NCBI RefSeq assembly: GCF_009827445.1
Contig: NZ_WTYI01000001.1
Location: 372,001-436,000, forward strand
DNA length: 64,000 nucleotides
Reading direction: 5' to 3'
From: Qipengyuania aquimaris
GTDB taxonomy: Bacteria > Pseudomonadota > Alphaproteobacteria > Sphingomonadales > Sphingomonadaceae
This document shows, piece after piece, positions 1 to 8,826 of the stretch. The notes under the pieces are model-generated. The model saw only the letters and a list, made by a program, of their open reading frames with translations, ran no database searches and was not told where the DNA came from. Made by a program: the position numbers and the translations under genes. Within the stretch, counting starts at the first letter, position 1; each line of letters starts with the position of its first letter.

Positions 1-550
1 TCAGCAGCGCCCTGGTTTCGTAAGGTGGCAGCCCGACTACGCCCGAATGGCTACCCTGGATGCGCGAGATCAGTCCCTCGGCAATACCCTGGATCGCATA
101 GCCGCCAGCCTTGCCGTCCCATTCGCCGCTGGCGATATAGGCATCGATCTCTTCTGCGGAGAGGCGCTTGAACATGACGATCGTTTCGCTGAGCTTCTCG
201 CGCATCGTGCCGTCGGGTGCGCGTAGGGCTATCGCTGACAGGACGCGGTGGCGCCGACCCGACAACAGGGCCAGGCATTCGCGAGCCGTTGCCTCGTCTT
301 CCGCCTTGGGCAGGATCCGCCGACCGGCAGCGACAACCGTATCGCCTGCCAGAACGAAACCTTCGTTCGAAGCGGCAGCCTCGGCCTTTTCGCGGGCCAT
401 GCGTTTGGCATAGTCGCGCGGGAGCTCGTCCTTGGCGGGTGTTTCGTCGATATCTGCAGGTGCGATCGCATCCGGCGTTAGGCCAAGCCGCGCGATCAAT
501 TCACGGCGGCGCGGGCTGGCGGATGCTAATATGAGAGTGGGCTTGCCCAC
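1..550 (-). CDS. maf: Maf family nucleotide pyrophosphatase, 3' end cut by window edge
   Basis: Maf proteins hydrolyse non-canonical or modified nucleoside triphosphates in the cytoplasm (house-cleaning). The frame starts at GTG (548-550), reads MGKPTLILASASPRRRELI and so carries the diagnostic SASPRR motif at residues 9-14. An internal AGDTVV and a C-terminal GxAxxI-like segment also fit the family. About 183 codons are visible, and only the last few residues should be missing beyond position 1. It lies 6 bases downstream of infA in the same direction, so the two are probably cotranscribed. The GTG choice rests on the conserved N-terminus. No ATG is closer to the family start. Confidence 0.9.
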   Translation of the reverse strand, partial: MGKPTLILASASPRRRELIARLGLTPDAIAPADIDETPAKDELPRDYAKRMAREKAEAAASNEGFVLAGDTVVAAGRRILPKAEDEATARECLALLSGRRHRVLSAIALRAPDGTMREKLSETIVMFKRLSAEEIDAYIASGEWDGKAGGYAIQGIAEGLISRIQGSHSGVVGLPPYETRALL

Positions 551-556
551 GGCGGC

Positions 557-802
557 TTATTGCGGGCCGGGGCCGCCGCGTCCGGGCATGAAGCGGTAGG
601 TGATGCGCGCCTTGGTCAGGTCGTAAGGCGTCAGTTCGCACAGCACCTCGTCGCCCACCAGGACGCGAATGCGGTTCTTGCGCATCTTGCCTGCCGTGTG
701 GCCTAGCACCTCATGGCCGTTCTCGAGCTCGACGCGGAACATTGCATTGGGCAGCAGCTCCACAACGCGCCCGCGCATTTCGAGAAGTTCTTCCTTGGCC
801 AT
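557..802 (-). CDS. infA: Translation initiation factor IF-1
   Basis: IF-1 is a small OB-fold protein that occupies the A site of the 30S subunit during initiation. The 81-residue product starts [13 protein letters not shown], contains the typical [20 protein letters not shown] block, and ends in a short Gly/Pro tail (PGRGGPGPQ). Its length is slightly above the usual 72 because of that tail. It is the first gene of an infA-maf pair. The roughly 200 bases upstream separate it from the divergent receptor gene and must hold promoters for both, but I see no clear motif there. Confidence 0.97.
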   Translation of the reverse strand: MAKEELLEMRGRVVELLPNAMFRVELENGHEVLGHTAGKMRKNRIRVLVGDEVLCELTPYDLTKARITYRFMPGRGGPGPQ

Positions 803-1005
803 TCGTATCCTTAGTCAAAAATGCAGTTCATCGGTTTGTGTCGCGCGCCCATAGCGGCAGGCGGGATAAAAGGGAAGCGTTAGGCATTAGGCGTTCAAGA
901 CGTAGTCACGCGACAAACCGTTACACAGTGGCTGTTTGATCGAAATTGCGAGCGCCCTATGCCCGGCCGGGGATGAGGGACGGAATGACCAGACAGGATT
1001 AGTCT

Positions 1006-3750
1006 TTGATCAATTTACGTTCCCGCCAATCCGCGAGTGTGCTTGCGCTTGTCCTGACCGGCATGCCGGTAATCGCTTCAGCAGACGAGCAGGAGCCGCA
1101 ATCTTTGCCCGATCCCGAGGAGATCGAAGCAAGCGTGCCTCCGGCCGCGAACGATACCATCGTCGTGGAGGGCACCCGCATCCGGGGCCAGTTATTCGTG
1201 GAGGAGAAACCGATCGCCGAATTCGACGAAGCGGACATCGCCTCGTTCGGCGCGAGTTCCATCGCCGACGTTATTGCCGCCATCGAACCTGCGACGGGAA
1301 GCGGCGCTCGCGGCGGACGTGGAGGCGGCCGTCCCGTCTTCCTCATCAATGGTATCCGCGTGTCCAGTTGGCGCGAATTCCGCAGCTACCCACCCGAAGC
1401 TATCCGTAAGGTCGAGGTCTTTCCCGAGGAGACCGCGCAAAGGTTCGGCTATTCACCGGACCAGCGGGTCGTGAACATCCTCCTCAAACCCGATTTCAGC
1501 AGCGTTACCGCCGAAGTCGAATACGAAGGGCCTGAAAGCGGTGGCTTTACGCGCAACGAGCAGGAACTGACCTTCTTGCGGATCAGCGATAAGGGGCGCT
1601 TCAACGTCAATATCGACATCGAGGATTCCAGTCTCCTTACCGAGGCAGAGCGCGGTTTGACCGTCACTAACGGTACGCCGGGCGAAGCCGCATTCCGCAG
1701 CCTGCGACCCGATACGATGAGCGCCGAGGGCACGATAAACTACGCCCGTGCTTTCCAGGAATCCGGCCTGTCTCTCAGCCTGAACGGAACGGTGAACCAT
1801 TCCGAAAGCCGCAGCCTCTCGGGACTGTCGAGCGACGGCCTCGTGCCGCTCGAACGACGTAGCGATATCGATACGGTTTCGGTCGGCGGCACGGTGTCGC
1901 GGCCGCTGGGCGACTGGAACGCGGTCTTTACGAACAATTCGGTCTTCACGGACTCCCGCACCGAGATCGACAGTTTCGACGGAAGCGGTTTCGATGTGGC
2001 GAACAATCGCACCTGGCGGCTGGACAACGCTCTGACCCTGACCGGCTATCCGATTAGTCTGCCCGCAGGAGATATGAGCGTAACGGTCGACTACGGACTG
2101 GACTGGGTTCGCCTAACTAGTGACGATACGCGGACCGATTTCGAAACCGAGCTCACGCGGCGAAGGTTGAATGGGAAGACGAACATTTCGGTCCCGGTTT
2201 CCGAGCGGGGCGGCCATTGGGGTGCCATTGGCGGCGTAAGCGTGAATTTCAGCTCCGGATTCGAGGATCTTTCGGATTTCGGGACCCTCGCGAACTGGAG
2301 CGCGGGCATCAACTGGAGACCGACCGACACGCTTGGCTTCAGTGCAACGCGCATATGGCGAGAAGTCGCTCCCGGTCTCGCCAGCCTCGGCAATCCGCGC
2401 ATCGATGAATTCAATGTCCCCGTGTTCGACTATGCGAGCGGCGAAACCGTGCTTGCGACCTTGATCACCGGCGGCAATTCCGACCTTGCCGAAGAAACGC
2501 AGGCCGACTGGAAATTCACCGGTAACTGGGAGCTACCATTTTGGGAAAATGCCCGGTTCCAGGTCGATTATGGCATCAACCGTTCGCGCGATGTCACGGC
2601 TACCCCGGGCTTCAGCGCTGCTTTCGAAGAGGCGTTTCCCGATCGCGTGACGCGCGATCTGACCGGTGACTTGCTGGCGATCGATCGTCGTCCTCTAACG
2701 CTTTACGAAACGCGCAGCCGGATCGTGTCTTTCGGCCTCAACGCGCGTGGCCAGATCGGCAAGGCACCCGAACGGCCCGAGCGCGGCGAGCGCGGTCAAG
2801 GTGGTCCCCCGGCCGCTGCCGGACGTAGCGGGCGAGGCGGTGGAGGTTTCGATCCGGCAAGGATGGAGGCCATGCGCGAGACCTTCTGCAAGACGCCCGA
2901 AGGCGAGATGCCTGACCTGTCCGGCGTCCCGGAGATGTTCCGCTCACGGCTGCTCGACGAAAACGGCAATCCCGACCCGGAGAAGGTCTCTGCTGCCCGC
3001 GCGCGGTTCTGCGGCGAGGATGCCGAGCGGCGTAGCAAAGAGTTCGCTGCCATGCGCACGGCGATCTGTGCCGACCCGCCGCAACTCGACGGCCTACCGG
3101 AACAGGTGCTCGCCCGCCTGCGCGGGGAAAACGGCGAGATCGATCCCGAGAAGGTGAAGGCGATGCGCGAGCGCATGTGCTCGGCCTCGGCCGACGGTGA
3201 AGGCCAGCAATCCGGAGAGCGCCGCGGAGGAGGTGGCTTCGGCCGGATGTTCGGTGGCAATTCGAATGATACTCGCCCGCGTTACTTCCTCAGCATCAAT
3301 CACAATATCGCGCTCGAGAACGAGGTTTTGCTGGCACAGGGTGGTCCCCTGTTCGACCAGCTTGCGGGCGATGTCCTGCAGGGCGGTGCGATCTCCGAGC
3401 ATACCTCACGCCTCGAAGCGGGCCTCTTCTGGCAGGGCTACGGCCTGCGCCTGTCCGGCCGCTATACGGGCGAGGCGACGCTGCTGGGCGGCGACACGCC
3501 GGGATCGAGCGACCTCTTCTTCGGCGATTTGGCCACGTTCGACATGCGTTTGTTCGCCAATCTCGGCGAAATCTTCAAGAAGGACGAGGGCTGGATGAAG
3601 GGCCTGCGCCTCGCTTTCGTGGTCGACAACGTATTCGACGCCCAGCGCGAGGTGCTGGACGAAAACGGCGAAGTGCCGGATGCCTTTGCGCCCGAGCGGA
3701 TCGATCCGGTCGGACGCTATCTCGGCATCGATATCCGCAAGGCCTTCTAG
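1006..3750 (+). CDS. TonB-dependent receptor-like outer membrane protein with Cys-repeat insert
   Basis: The 914-residue protein begins at TTG with AGGA eight bases upstream; an in-frame TAG lies at 1000-1002. It has a signal peptide ending ..VIASA. A plug-like domain follows (roughly residues 50-165: VVEGTRI, FLINGIRV, IRKVEVFPEE, VNILLKP) and then a long beta-barrel region ending in an aromatic residue (KAF), as outer membrane barrels do. Residues about 586-752 form an odd insert of Gly/Arg-rich linkers around two Cys-containing repeats. Substrate is unknown and no clear TonB box was found. Family membership is firm at the level of plug plus barrel; transport specificity cannot be inferred. 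Confidence 0.85.
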   Translation: MINLRSRQSASVLALVLTGMPVIASADEQEPQSLPDPEEIEASVPPAANDTIVVEGTRIRGQLFVEEKPIAEFDEADIASFGASSIADVIAAIEPATGSGARGGRGGGRPVFLINGIRVSSWREFRSYPPEAIRKVEVFPEETAQRFGYSPDQRVVNILLKPDFSSVTAEVEYEGPESGGFTRNEQELTFLRISDKGRFNVNIDIEDSSLLTEAERGLTVTNGTPGEAAFRSLRPDTMSAEGTINYARAFQESGLSLSLNGTVNHSESRSLSGLSSDGLVPLERRSDIDTVSVGGTVSRPLGDWNAVFTNNSVFTDSRTEIDSFDGSGFDVANNRTWRLDNALTLTGYPISLPAGDMSVTVDYGLDWVRLTSDDTRTDFETELTRRRLNGKTNISVPVSERGGHWGAIGGVSVNFSSGFEDLSDFGTLANWSAGINWRPTDTLGFSATRIWREVAPGLASLGNPRIDEFNVPVFDYASGETVLATLITGGNSDLAEETQADWKFTGNWELPFWENARFQVDYGINRSRDVTATPGFSAAFEEAFPDRVTRDLTGDLLAIDRRPLTLYETRSRIVSFGLNARGQIGKAPERPERGERGQGGPPAAAGRSGRGGGGFDPARMEAMRETFCKTPEGEMPDLSGVPEMFRSRLLDENGNPDPEKVSAARARFCGEDAERRSKEFAAMRTAICADPPQLDGLPEQVLARLRGENGEIDPEKVKAMRERMCSASADGEGQQSGERRGGGGFGRMFGGNSNDTRPRYFLSINHNIALENEVLLAQGGPLFDQLAGDVLQGGAISEHTSRLEAGLFWQGYGLRLSGRYTGEATLLGGDTPGSSDLFFGDLATFDMRLFANLGEIFKKDEGWMKGLRLAFVVDNVFDAQREVLDENGEVPDAFAPERIDPVGRYLGIDIRKAF
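2863..3189 (+). repeat. Two degenerate Cys-containing repeats inside the receptor insert
   Basis: Residues 620-672 and 680-728 of the receptor are imperfect copies of one motif: AMR..(F/I)C, then GxPE....RL, then ENG..DPEKV, then A.R.R(F/M)C. Each copy is bounded by cysteines (628 and 669; 688 and 725). Glycine/arginine-rich linkers flank the pair. The repeat is visible at protein level only, and the DNA copies have diverged. Confidence 0.7.
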
Positions 3751-3763
3751 GCCGCTGCAGGCC

Positions 3764-4552
3764 TCAGTGCAGCGAGCGTTGGGGGAAGACGATCCGTGCC
3801 CATAGGGGGGCGTTGAACGGCTTCCACCCGCCTTCCTTCTGGGCGAGGCGGTCGGCGATGGCGTAGACGGCGGCCGGATTGACGCCGAGGCCGCAATGGC
3901 TGGCGAGCACTTCGATGTTCTCGCAGTCCTCGCGGTCGCCTTCCTGCACCGAGCCGCGCCAGTGTACGACACCGTCCGTCCGCGTGAGGATCGACGTGGT
4001 CGGAACCGGAGGCGCTTCGGCGAGCTTCTGGAAATTCTCGCCTTTCATGACCTCCGGCTCCTTGCCGTTGAGGTATTCGAACAGGCGGCGGGCATTGGTG
4101 TGGTTGCGATCGTCGGAGATCGGGCTGCCGAGGCTGATGACCTGGCGGACCTTCTCCGGTGCAAGCTTGGCCAGTTCGCGCGCGAATACGCCGCCAAGGC
4201 TCCAGCCAACGATGCTGATCGGACGGCCGGTCCGCTCGTAGACTTCGTCCACACAGCCCAGCATCGCCTCGATGCGGGCCTGGTCCACCTTGATATTTCG
4301 CCCGAGGTTCCAGCCGGCACAATCATATCCAAGGTCGCACAGCAAGCGGCGCAGCGGTCCGGTTGAATAATCGGACGCCATGAAGCCGGGCAGCACCAAT
4401 ACGCCATGCCCGTCTCCGCGCGGAAGCAGGCTCATGAATGGGCGCAGGGCATAAAAGCTGGCCAGTTCGCCCATGGCGCGGCCAGGTTCGGCCAGCGCCA
4501 GGATGCGACTGGGAGGACGCGCGTCGACCCGTGCGGCGGTTGCTTGTGTCAC
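3764..4552 (-). CDS. Alpha/beta hydrolase
   Basis: The 262-residue protein has an alpha/beta-hydrolase layout: an oxyanion-type PGF at about residue 55, the nucleophile elbow GWSLGG at 116-121 (Ser118) and a late SHCG segment (near 230) that could supply the histidine. It starts at GTG (4550-4552). That codon overlaps the TGA of the upstream acyltransferase as GTGA, with GGAAAGGAAC in front, so translational coupling is likely. The pairing suggests a lipase or esterase acting on the neutral lipid made by its partner, but this is inference from context. A much longer open frame reaches upstream, but that part is antiparallel noise over the acyltransferase. Confidence 0.82.
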   Translation of the reverse strand: MTQATAARVDARPPSRILALAEPGRAMGELASFYALRPFMSLLPRGDGHGVLVLPGFMASDYSTGPLRRLLCDLGYDCAGWNLGRNIKVDQARIEAMLGCVDEVYERTGRPISIVGWSLGGVFARELAKLAPEKVRQVISLGSPISDDRNHTNARRLFEYLNGKEPEVMKGENFQKLAEAPPVPTTSILTRTDGVVHWRGSVQEGDREDCENIEVLASHCGLGVNPAAVYAIADRLAQKEGGWKPFNAPLWARIVFPQRSLH

Positions 4553-6159
4553 GATTTGGTTGTTCCTTTCCCTTTCGGGGCAGCCTTTGAACGGCTGGCG
4601 ACCCTTTTGGTGCCCTTCTTGGCGGGCGCCTTTTTCGTTGTCGTTGCGGCCTTCTTGGCCGGTGCCCGCTTCTTGGCGGCGGGCTTCTTTGTTGCAGGTT
4701 TCTGCGCCGAAGGCTTCTTCGCTGGAGCAGCCTTTGCACCGCCCTTGGCGGCATCGCGCAGTTCTTCGTAGGATGCGCGAATGCACTCCACGTAGAATTC
4801 CGGATCGGGCAACATCTCGCGGTCGGCGGTAAAGGCGATGGTCGCCTCGTCCGTATAGGACTGCACGACATGGCCGAGCCCCAATCCGTCGGTGAGGCAA
4901 AGCAGCCCCATCATGCTCTGCATCTTTGCGCCGGCAGAATAGATCGGGATGGGCGGTCCGGGCACATTGGTCACGACCGTCGTGAAAATCGGGCCGACCC
5001 CGCGATTGGCGAGGCTGAGGCGGCTGTAGAGCTGCGCACCGAGGGCCATGAAAAGGGCAGGGCTCGCCTTGCTCATCTCCGTCATGTTCCGCGCGCCCAG
5101 CGCATCGGTCATGGCCTTGGAATTCTTCGTGCGGTCGTGGACCCACTCGAGGCGCTCGATCGGGTCTGCGATATGGGTGCCGAGCGGCGCGATCATGGCT
5201 GCGACCTGGTTGCCCATCGTGTCCTTTTCGCTGCTCGAACGAACCGAGATAGGCGCCATCGCGGTAAGCGTTTTCTTCGGCAGTTCGCCCTTGTCCTCAA
5301 GGTAACGCCGCATCGCCCCGCCGATGATGGCGAGGAAGACGTCGTTGACCTTGGCGCCTTCGGCGGCGGTCCGGATTGCCTTGATCTCTGCCAGCGGGAC
5401 GCTGACCCCTTCGACGACGCGGTGAGGAGAGATCTTCTTGTTGAAGCGCGTCTTGGGGGCGATCATCTCGGTCGAGACGTCGAAATCCTTCGCGGCCAGG
5501 CCCTTCAGCGCCTTGGCGAGACCGGGCGCGGCTTTGGCGGCCACTTCCAGTTGCTTGAGGGGATTGGTGATCGCGTTGAAATAGCTCTTGCCCAGCAGTT
5601 CGACCGGGTTGGGTACCTTTTCGGGCTTCCAATTATCCGGCGTTTCGGGCGGCGGCTGGTCGGGGCGCAGCGTGTGGGTCGCCTCCATCAGGTCGATCCC
5701 GCTCATCCCGTCGATCGCCGCGTGGTGGACCTTGGTGATGTAGGCATAGCTGCCCTTCTTCAGGCCTTCGACGCCGTCGAGCCCCTCGACGACCGTGATT
5801 TCCCACGGCGGGCGGCTGAGGTCGAGCGGGCGGGAAAAGACGCGGGCCGCCTGAATGCACAGCTGTCGCCAGTCGCCCGGCGCAGGGAGGGCGACGTGCC
5901 GGACATGGTATTCCAGGTCGAAATCGGGATCTTCGATCCAGTAGGGATAGTCGAGATCGAAGGGCACGCGAACGAGGCGCTGCCGCATGGTCGTGGAGAG
6001 TTGCAGCCGGCTTTCGATGAAGCCGAGAATGTCCTTGAAGCGTACGAAACCGCCGGGCGCGGTACTGGGATCGTAGATGAGGATGGAGCCGATATGCATC
6101 GGCGAATTGCGCGTCTCGAGCGCGACGAAACTCGCGTCCATGCCCTGCAGTTGCTGCAT
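4549..6159 (-). CDS. Wax ester synthase / diacylglycerol acyltransferase with Lys-rich tail
   Basis: WS/DGAT enzymes esterify acyl-CoA with long-chain alcohols or diacylglycerol at the membrane surface to make storage lipid. The 536-residue product has the catalytic HHxxxDG motif (HHAAIDG, residues 145-151) and the second-domain NVPGPP segment, giving full family length. After about residue 480 it carries a 57-residue Lys/Ala/Pro tail like histone H1, which is not part of the enzyme fold. I chose ATG at 6157-6159 because it follows GGAAAGGAAC, the same ribosome binding site used by the coupled hydrolase; a GTG six codons upstream is possible. Confidence 0.9.
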   Translation of the reverse strand: MQQLQGMDASFVALETRNSPMHIGSILIYDPSTAPGGFVRFKDILGFIESRLQLSTTMRQRLVRVPFDLDYPYWIEDPDFDLEYHVRHVALPAPGDWRQLCIQAARVFSRPLDLSRPPWEITVVEGLDGVEGLKKGSYAYITKVHHAAIDGMSGIDLMEATHTLRPDQPPPETPDNWKPEKVPNPVELLGKSYFNAITNPLKQLEVAAKAAPGLAKALKGLAAKDFDVSTEMIAPKTRFNKKISPHRVVEGVSVPLAEIKAIRTAAEGAKVNDVFLAIIGGAMRRYLEDKGELPKKTLTAMAPISVRSSSEKDTMGNQVAAMIAPLGTHIADPIERLEWVHDRTKNSKAMTDALGARNMTEMSKASPALFMALGAQLYSRLSLANRGVGPIFTTVVTNVPGPPIPIYSAGAKMQSMMGLLCLTDGLGLGHVVQSYTDEATIAFTADREMLPDPEFYVECIRASYEELRDAAKGGAKAAPAKKPSAQKPATKKPAAKKRAPAKKAATTTKKAPAKKGTKRVASRSKAAPKGKGTTKS

Positions 6160-6279
6160 ATGTTCCTTTCCAGCCACCGCAGCACACGAAAGCGCTCGGT
6201 AACTCTCCCCTGCACGGCCGGTTTTTGCCGGTCCGAAAGAAGGAAGCTAGCAGCATTGTGCAGCGCGTCAAATCGCGCG

Positions 6280-7467
6280 TTACAGCGCTTCCCCGGCGGC
6301 AACGCCGCTCGCCCAGGCCCACTGGAAATTATACCCGCCGAGCCAACCGGTTACGTCGACCGCTTCACCGATGGCGTAAAGTCCGGGGACCTGCTTCGCC
6401 TCCATCGTTTTCGACGATAATTCGTTGGTCGAGATACCGCCGATCGTGACTTCGGCCTTGGCGAAGCCTTCCGTGCCATTCGGCCGGAACTCCCACCGCT
6501 TGAGCCGTTCATTCGCAATGCGCAGCGCCTTGTCGGATGCATTGCCGAGATCGCTTTGCACCCCGAGCTTTTCCGAGAGGATGTCCGCCAGCCGGTCCGG
6601 CAGTTCATCGCGCAGAACGCTGCGCATCGTTGCCTGAGGCGTTTCGCGCTTACGTTCGAGCAGCCAGTCGGCGTCGCGCCCGGGCAGGAAGTCGATCAGA
6701 ACCGGATCGCCGGGTTTCCAATATGACGAAGCTTGCAGGATCGCGGGGCCTGACAGGCCGCGATGTGTAAAGAGAGCAGCTTCAGGAAAACTCGCCTTTC
6801 CGGCGCGCGCCACGACCGGTGCGGAGACGCCCGAGATTTCGCGGAAAAGCACCTCTTCGCCGCCCAATGTCAGGGGGACCAGGGCAGGGCGGGGCTCGAC
6901 GATCTTCAGGCCGAATCTGCGGGCCAGATCATAGGCAAAGCCGCTCGCGCCCATCTTGGGGATCGACGGCCCGCCGGTCGCGAGCACCAGCGAGGCGCCG
7001 TGGTAGGTCCCGCTGTTCGTGACGACCCTGAAGCCATCCTCCTGATCGACCGTCTGCACGTCCTCGTTGCAGCGAACGGTCACTTCGCCGCCGAATTCGG
7101 AGGCCTTATCGCATTCTGCCAGCAGCATCGCGACGATCTGCTTGGCCGAGCCGTCGCAAAACAGCTGTCCCAGCGTCTTCTCGTGCCACGCGATATCGTA
7201 GCTTTCGACCAGTTCGAGGAAATCGCGCGCCGTGTAACGGGCCAGTGCACTCTTGGCGAAATGGGGGTTCGCAGAGAGGTAATTCGCCGGACCAGCGCCG
7301 ATGTTGGTAAAGTTGCACCGGCCCCCGCCCGAAATGAGTATCTTCTTGCCGGGAGCGTCCGCTTTTTCGAGCACCAGCACGCGTTTGCCCCGCTGGCCTG
7401 CACGCGCCGCGCACATGAGCCCCGCGGCGCCTGCGCCGAGGATTATGGCATCGAAGTTGTCCGGCAT
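6280..7467 (-). CDS. BaiN/YhiN-type HI0933 family flavoprotein
   Basis: This family binds FAD and is annotated as putative oxidoreductase; its true substrate is not established in most bacteria. The 395-residue protein starts MPDNFDAIILGAGAAG, so the dinucleotide-binding GxGxxG is at residues 11-16. It also shows the family blocks ISGGGRCNFTN, ATGGPSIPKMG, FTHRGLSGPAIL and the C-terminal GYNFQWAWASG. The start lies 7 bases behind the permease stop, with GAGG in front, so the two are probably cotranscribed. Longer upstream starts would run into the permease gene. Confidence 0.92.
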   Translation of the reverse strand: MPDNFDAIILGAGAAGLMCAARAGQRGKRVLVLEKADAPGKKILISGGGRCNFTNIGAGPANYLSANPHFAKSALARYTARDFLELVESYDIAWHEKTLGQLFCDGSAKQIVAMLLAECDKASEFGGEVTVRCNEDVQTVDQEDGFRVVTNSGTYHGASLVLATGGPSIPKMGASGFAYDLARRFGLKIVEPRPALVPLTLGGEEVLFREISGVSAPVVARAGKASFPEAALFTHRGLSGPAILQASSYWKPGDPVLIDFLPGRDADWLLERKRETPQATMRSVLRDELPDRLADILSEKLGVQSDLGNASDKALRIANERLKRWEFRPNGTEGFAKAEVTIGGISTNELSSKTMEAKQVPGLYAIGEAVDVTGWLGGYNFQWAWASGVAAGEAL

Positions 7468-7474
7468 TGTGGCC

Positions 7475-8749
7475 TCAGGCTTCTTCTGTCGGCTTCTGGC
7501 GCGCTGCAACGAAATAGAGGACCGTGCCGACAACTACGAGCACGCCGAACATGGTCCACGCCTGCTGGTCCGCATGGCTGGCAATCCAGACCGAGGCAGC
7601 GAAAGCCAAGACGGCGACAATCAGGTGCAGCGGATTTATCCGGCCCTCGCGATGCTCGATCATCGGCAAGGCTGCTGCCGTAATCACATAAGTCAGCAGG
7701 CGGGATAGCGTGCTTGCCGCTGCGAGCGCGAGGAAGCCGCCCCACACGGCGAACAGGGCCGATGCGACACCGTAGAACAGGATCGAGTTTGCAGGTGTCA
7801 GGAAACGCGGGCTGACACGCTCGAACCACTGGGGCAGCATCCCCTGTTCGGCCATGCCGTATGCCATGCGCGGCACGACGATCAGTCCGCCGAGGCTATT
7901 GGCGGCGATCGAGAAACCTGCGCCCACTACGATGACCAGCGCGCCCCATTGTCCCAGCGCCACTTCCGCCGCCCCTGCGAGCGCGTTTTCATTGGCGCCT
8001 TCTTCGGGACCGATGGTGAGATAGGCCCAGATGACCAGAGCATAGAGGATGGTGACACCGGCCAGGACAGTGACGAGTACGCGCGGAATATCCTTTTTCG
8101 GGTCGCGCACCTCGCCTGCCGGGACGGTCACGCCTTCAAAGCCGATGAAGGCGTAAAACAGCAGCAGGACGACGGATTCGACCTGGCTGAATTCGGGCAG
8201 GACCACAGTTTTGTGCGTGAAGGCGCCGAAGATCGCTACGCCGATGATAAGTATCAGCGGCGTCAGCTTGAGTGCCGTCAGCAATCCCAGCGTATTGACC
8301 GAACTGCGCATGCTCAACAGCGTCACGCCCGTCAGCGCGAGGATCGTGACCACCACGGTGGCGGTTGCCGCCGTGTCGTTCTCCAGCCATGGGAATACCG
8401 CCGCGAAATAGGCGATCATGACGTGGGTGTTCGCGGCCATCGCGACCGCGCCCGATGCATAGCGACCCCACCCAGCCTGGAAGCCGGCAAAACTGCCGAA
8501 AGCTGCCTTGCCGTAGAGCACCGGTCCGCCGCTGCCGTCGAAACGTGCGGCAAGCCACGCGAAGGTGAGAGCCAGCGGCAGGAACATGATCCCGCCGATC
8601 ACCATCAACCACGGCGCGAAGCTGCCGACGGCCGCGACCAGCACCGCGGGCAGGGCGAAGATTCCCGACCCGATCATTCCGTTGATCTGGAACAGCGAGG
8701 TGCCCCAGAAGCCGACTGTGCGCGGCGGCGCTATCTTTTTCCCGTCCAT
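7475..8749 (-). CDS. APC-superfamily amino acid permease
   Basis: The 424-residue protein is almost entirely hydrophobic, with about 11-12 membrane segments. It has the APC-type first helix motif MIGSGIFALP near residue 25 and the conserved AFIGFEGVTVPAGEV stretch in the middle. Such permeases take up amino acids or polyamines with protons or by exchange; the substrate cannot be told from sequence. It is divergent from uvrC, with fewer than 80 bases between start codons, and it precedes the flavoprotein gene on the same strand. Confidence 0.88.
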   Translation of the reverse strand: MDGKKIAPPRTVGFWGTSLFQINGMIGSGIFALPAVLVAAVGSFAPWLMVIGGIMFLPLALTFAWLAARFDGSGGPVLYGKAAFGSFAGFQAGWGRYASGAVAMAANTHVMIAYFAAVFPWLENDTAATATVVVTILALTGVTLLSMRSSVNTLGLLTALKLTPLILIIGVAIFGAFTHKTVVLPEFSQVESVVLLLFYAFIGFEGVTVPAGEVRDPKKDIPRVLVTVLAGVTILYALVIWAYLTIGPEEGANENALAGAAEVALGQWGALVIVVGAGFSIAANSLGGLIVVPRMAYGMAEQGMLPQWFERVSPRFLTPANSILFYGVASALFAVWGGFLALAAASTLSRLLTYVITAAALPMIEHREGRINPLHLIVAVLAFAASVWIASHADQQAWTMFGVLVVVGTVLYFVAARQKPTEEA

Positions 8750-8826
8750 GCCGACAATCCGTGCCCTCTATGGCCTTTGTGCGCAAGCGATTGAGTATGG
8801 CGCGTCCACCGCCTATCTCCCCCCTC

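Noticed and set aside
537-550. Palindrome GTGGGCTTGCCCAC at the maf start
   Set aside because: It is mostly coding sequence for the first conserved Maf residues, so it is not taken as an operator.
3749-3764. Short AGGCC/GGCCT inverted repeat between the receptor and the hydrolase
   Set aside because: Arms of five bases and no T-run; too weak to call a terminator.
4870-6420. Open frame of about 516 codons on the plus strand
   Set aside because: It runs antiparallel through the wax ester synthase gene, has a composition typical of the complement of a GC-rich gene, and shows no recognisable domain.
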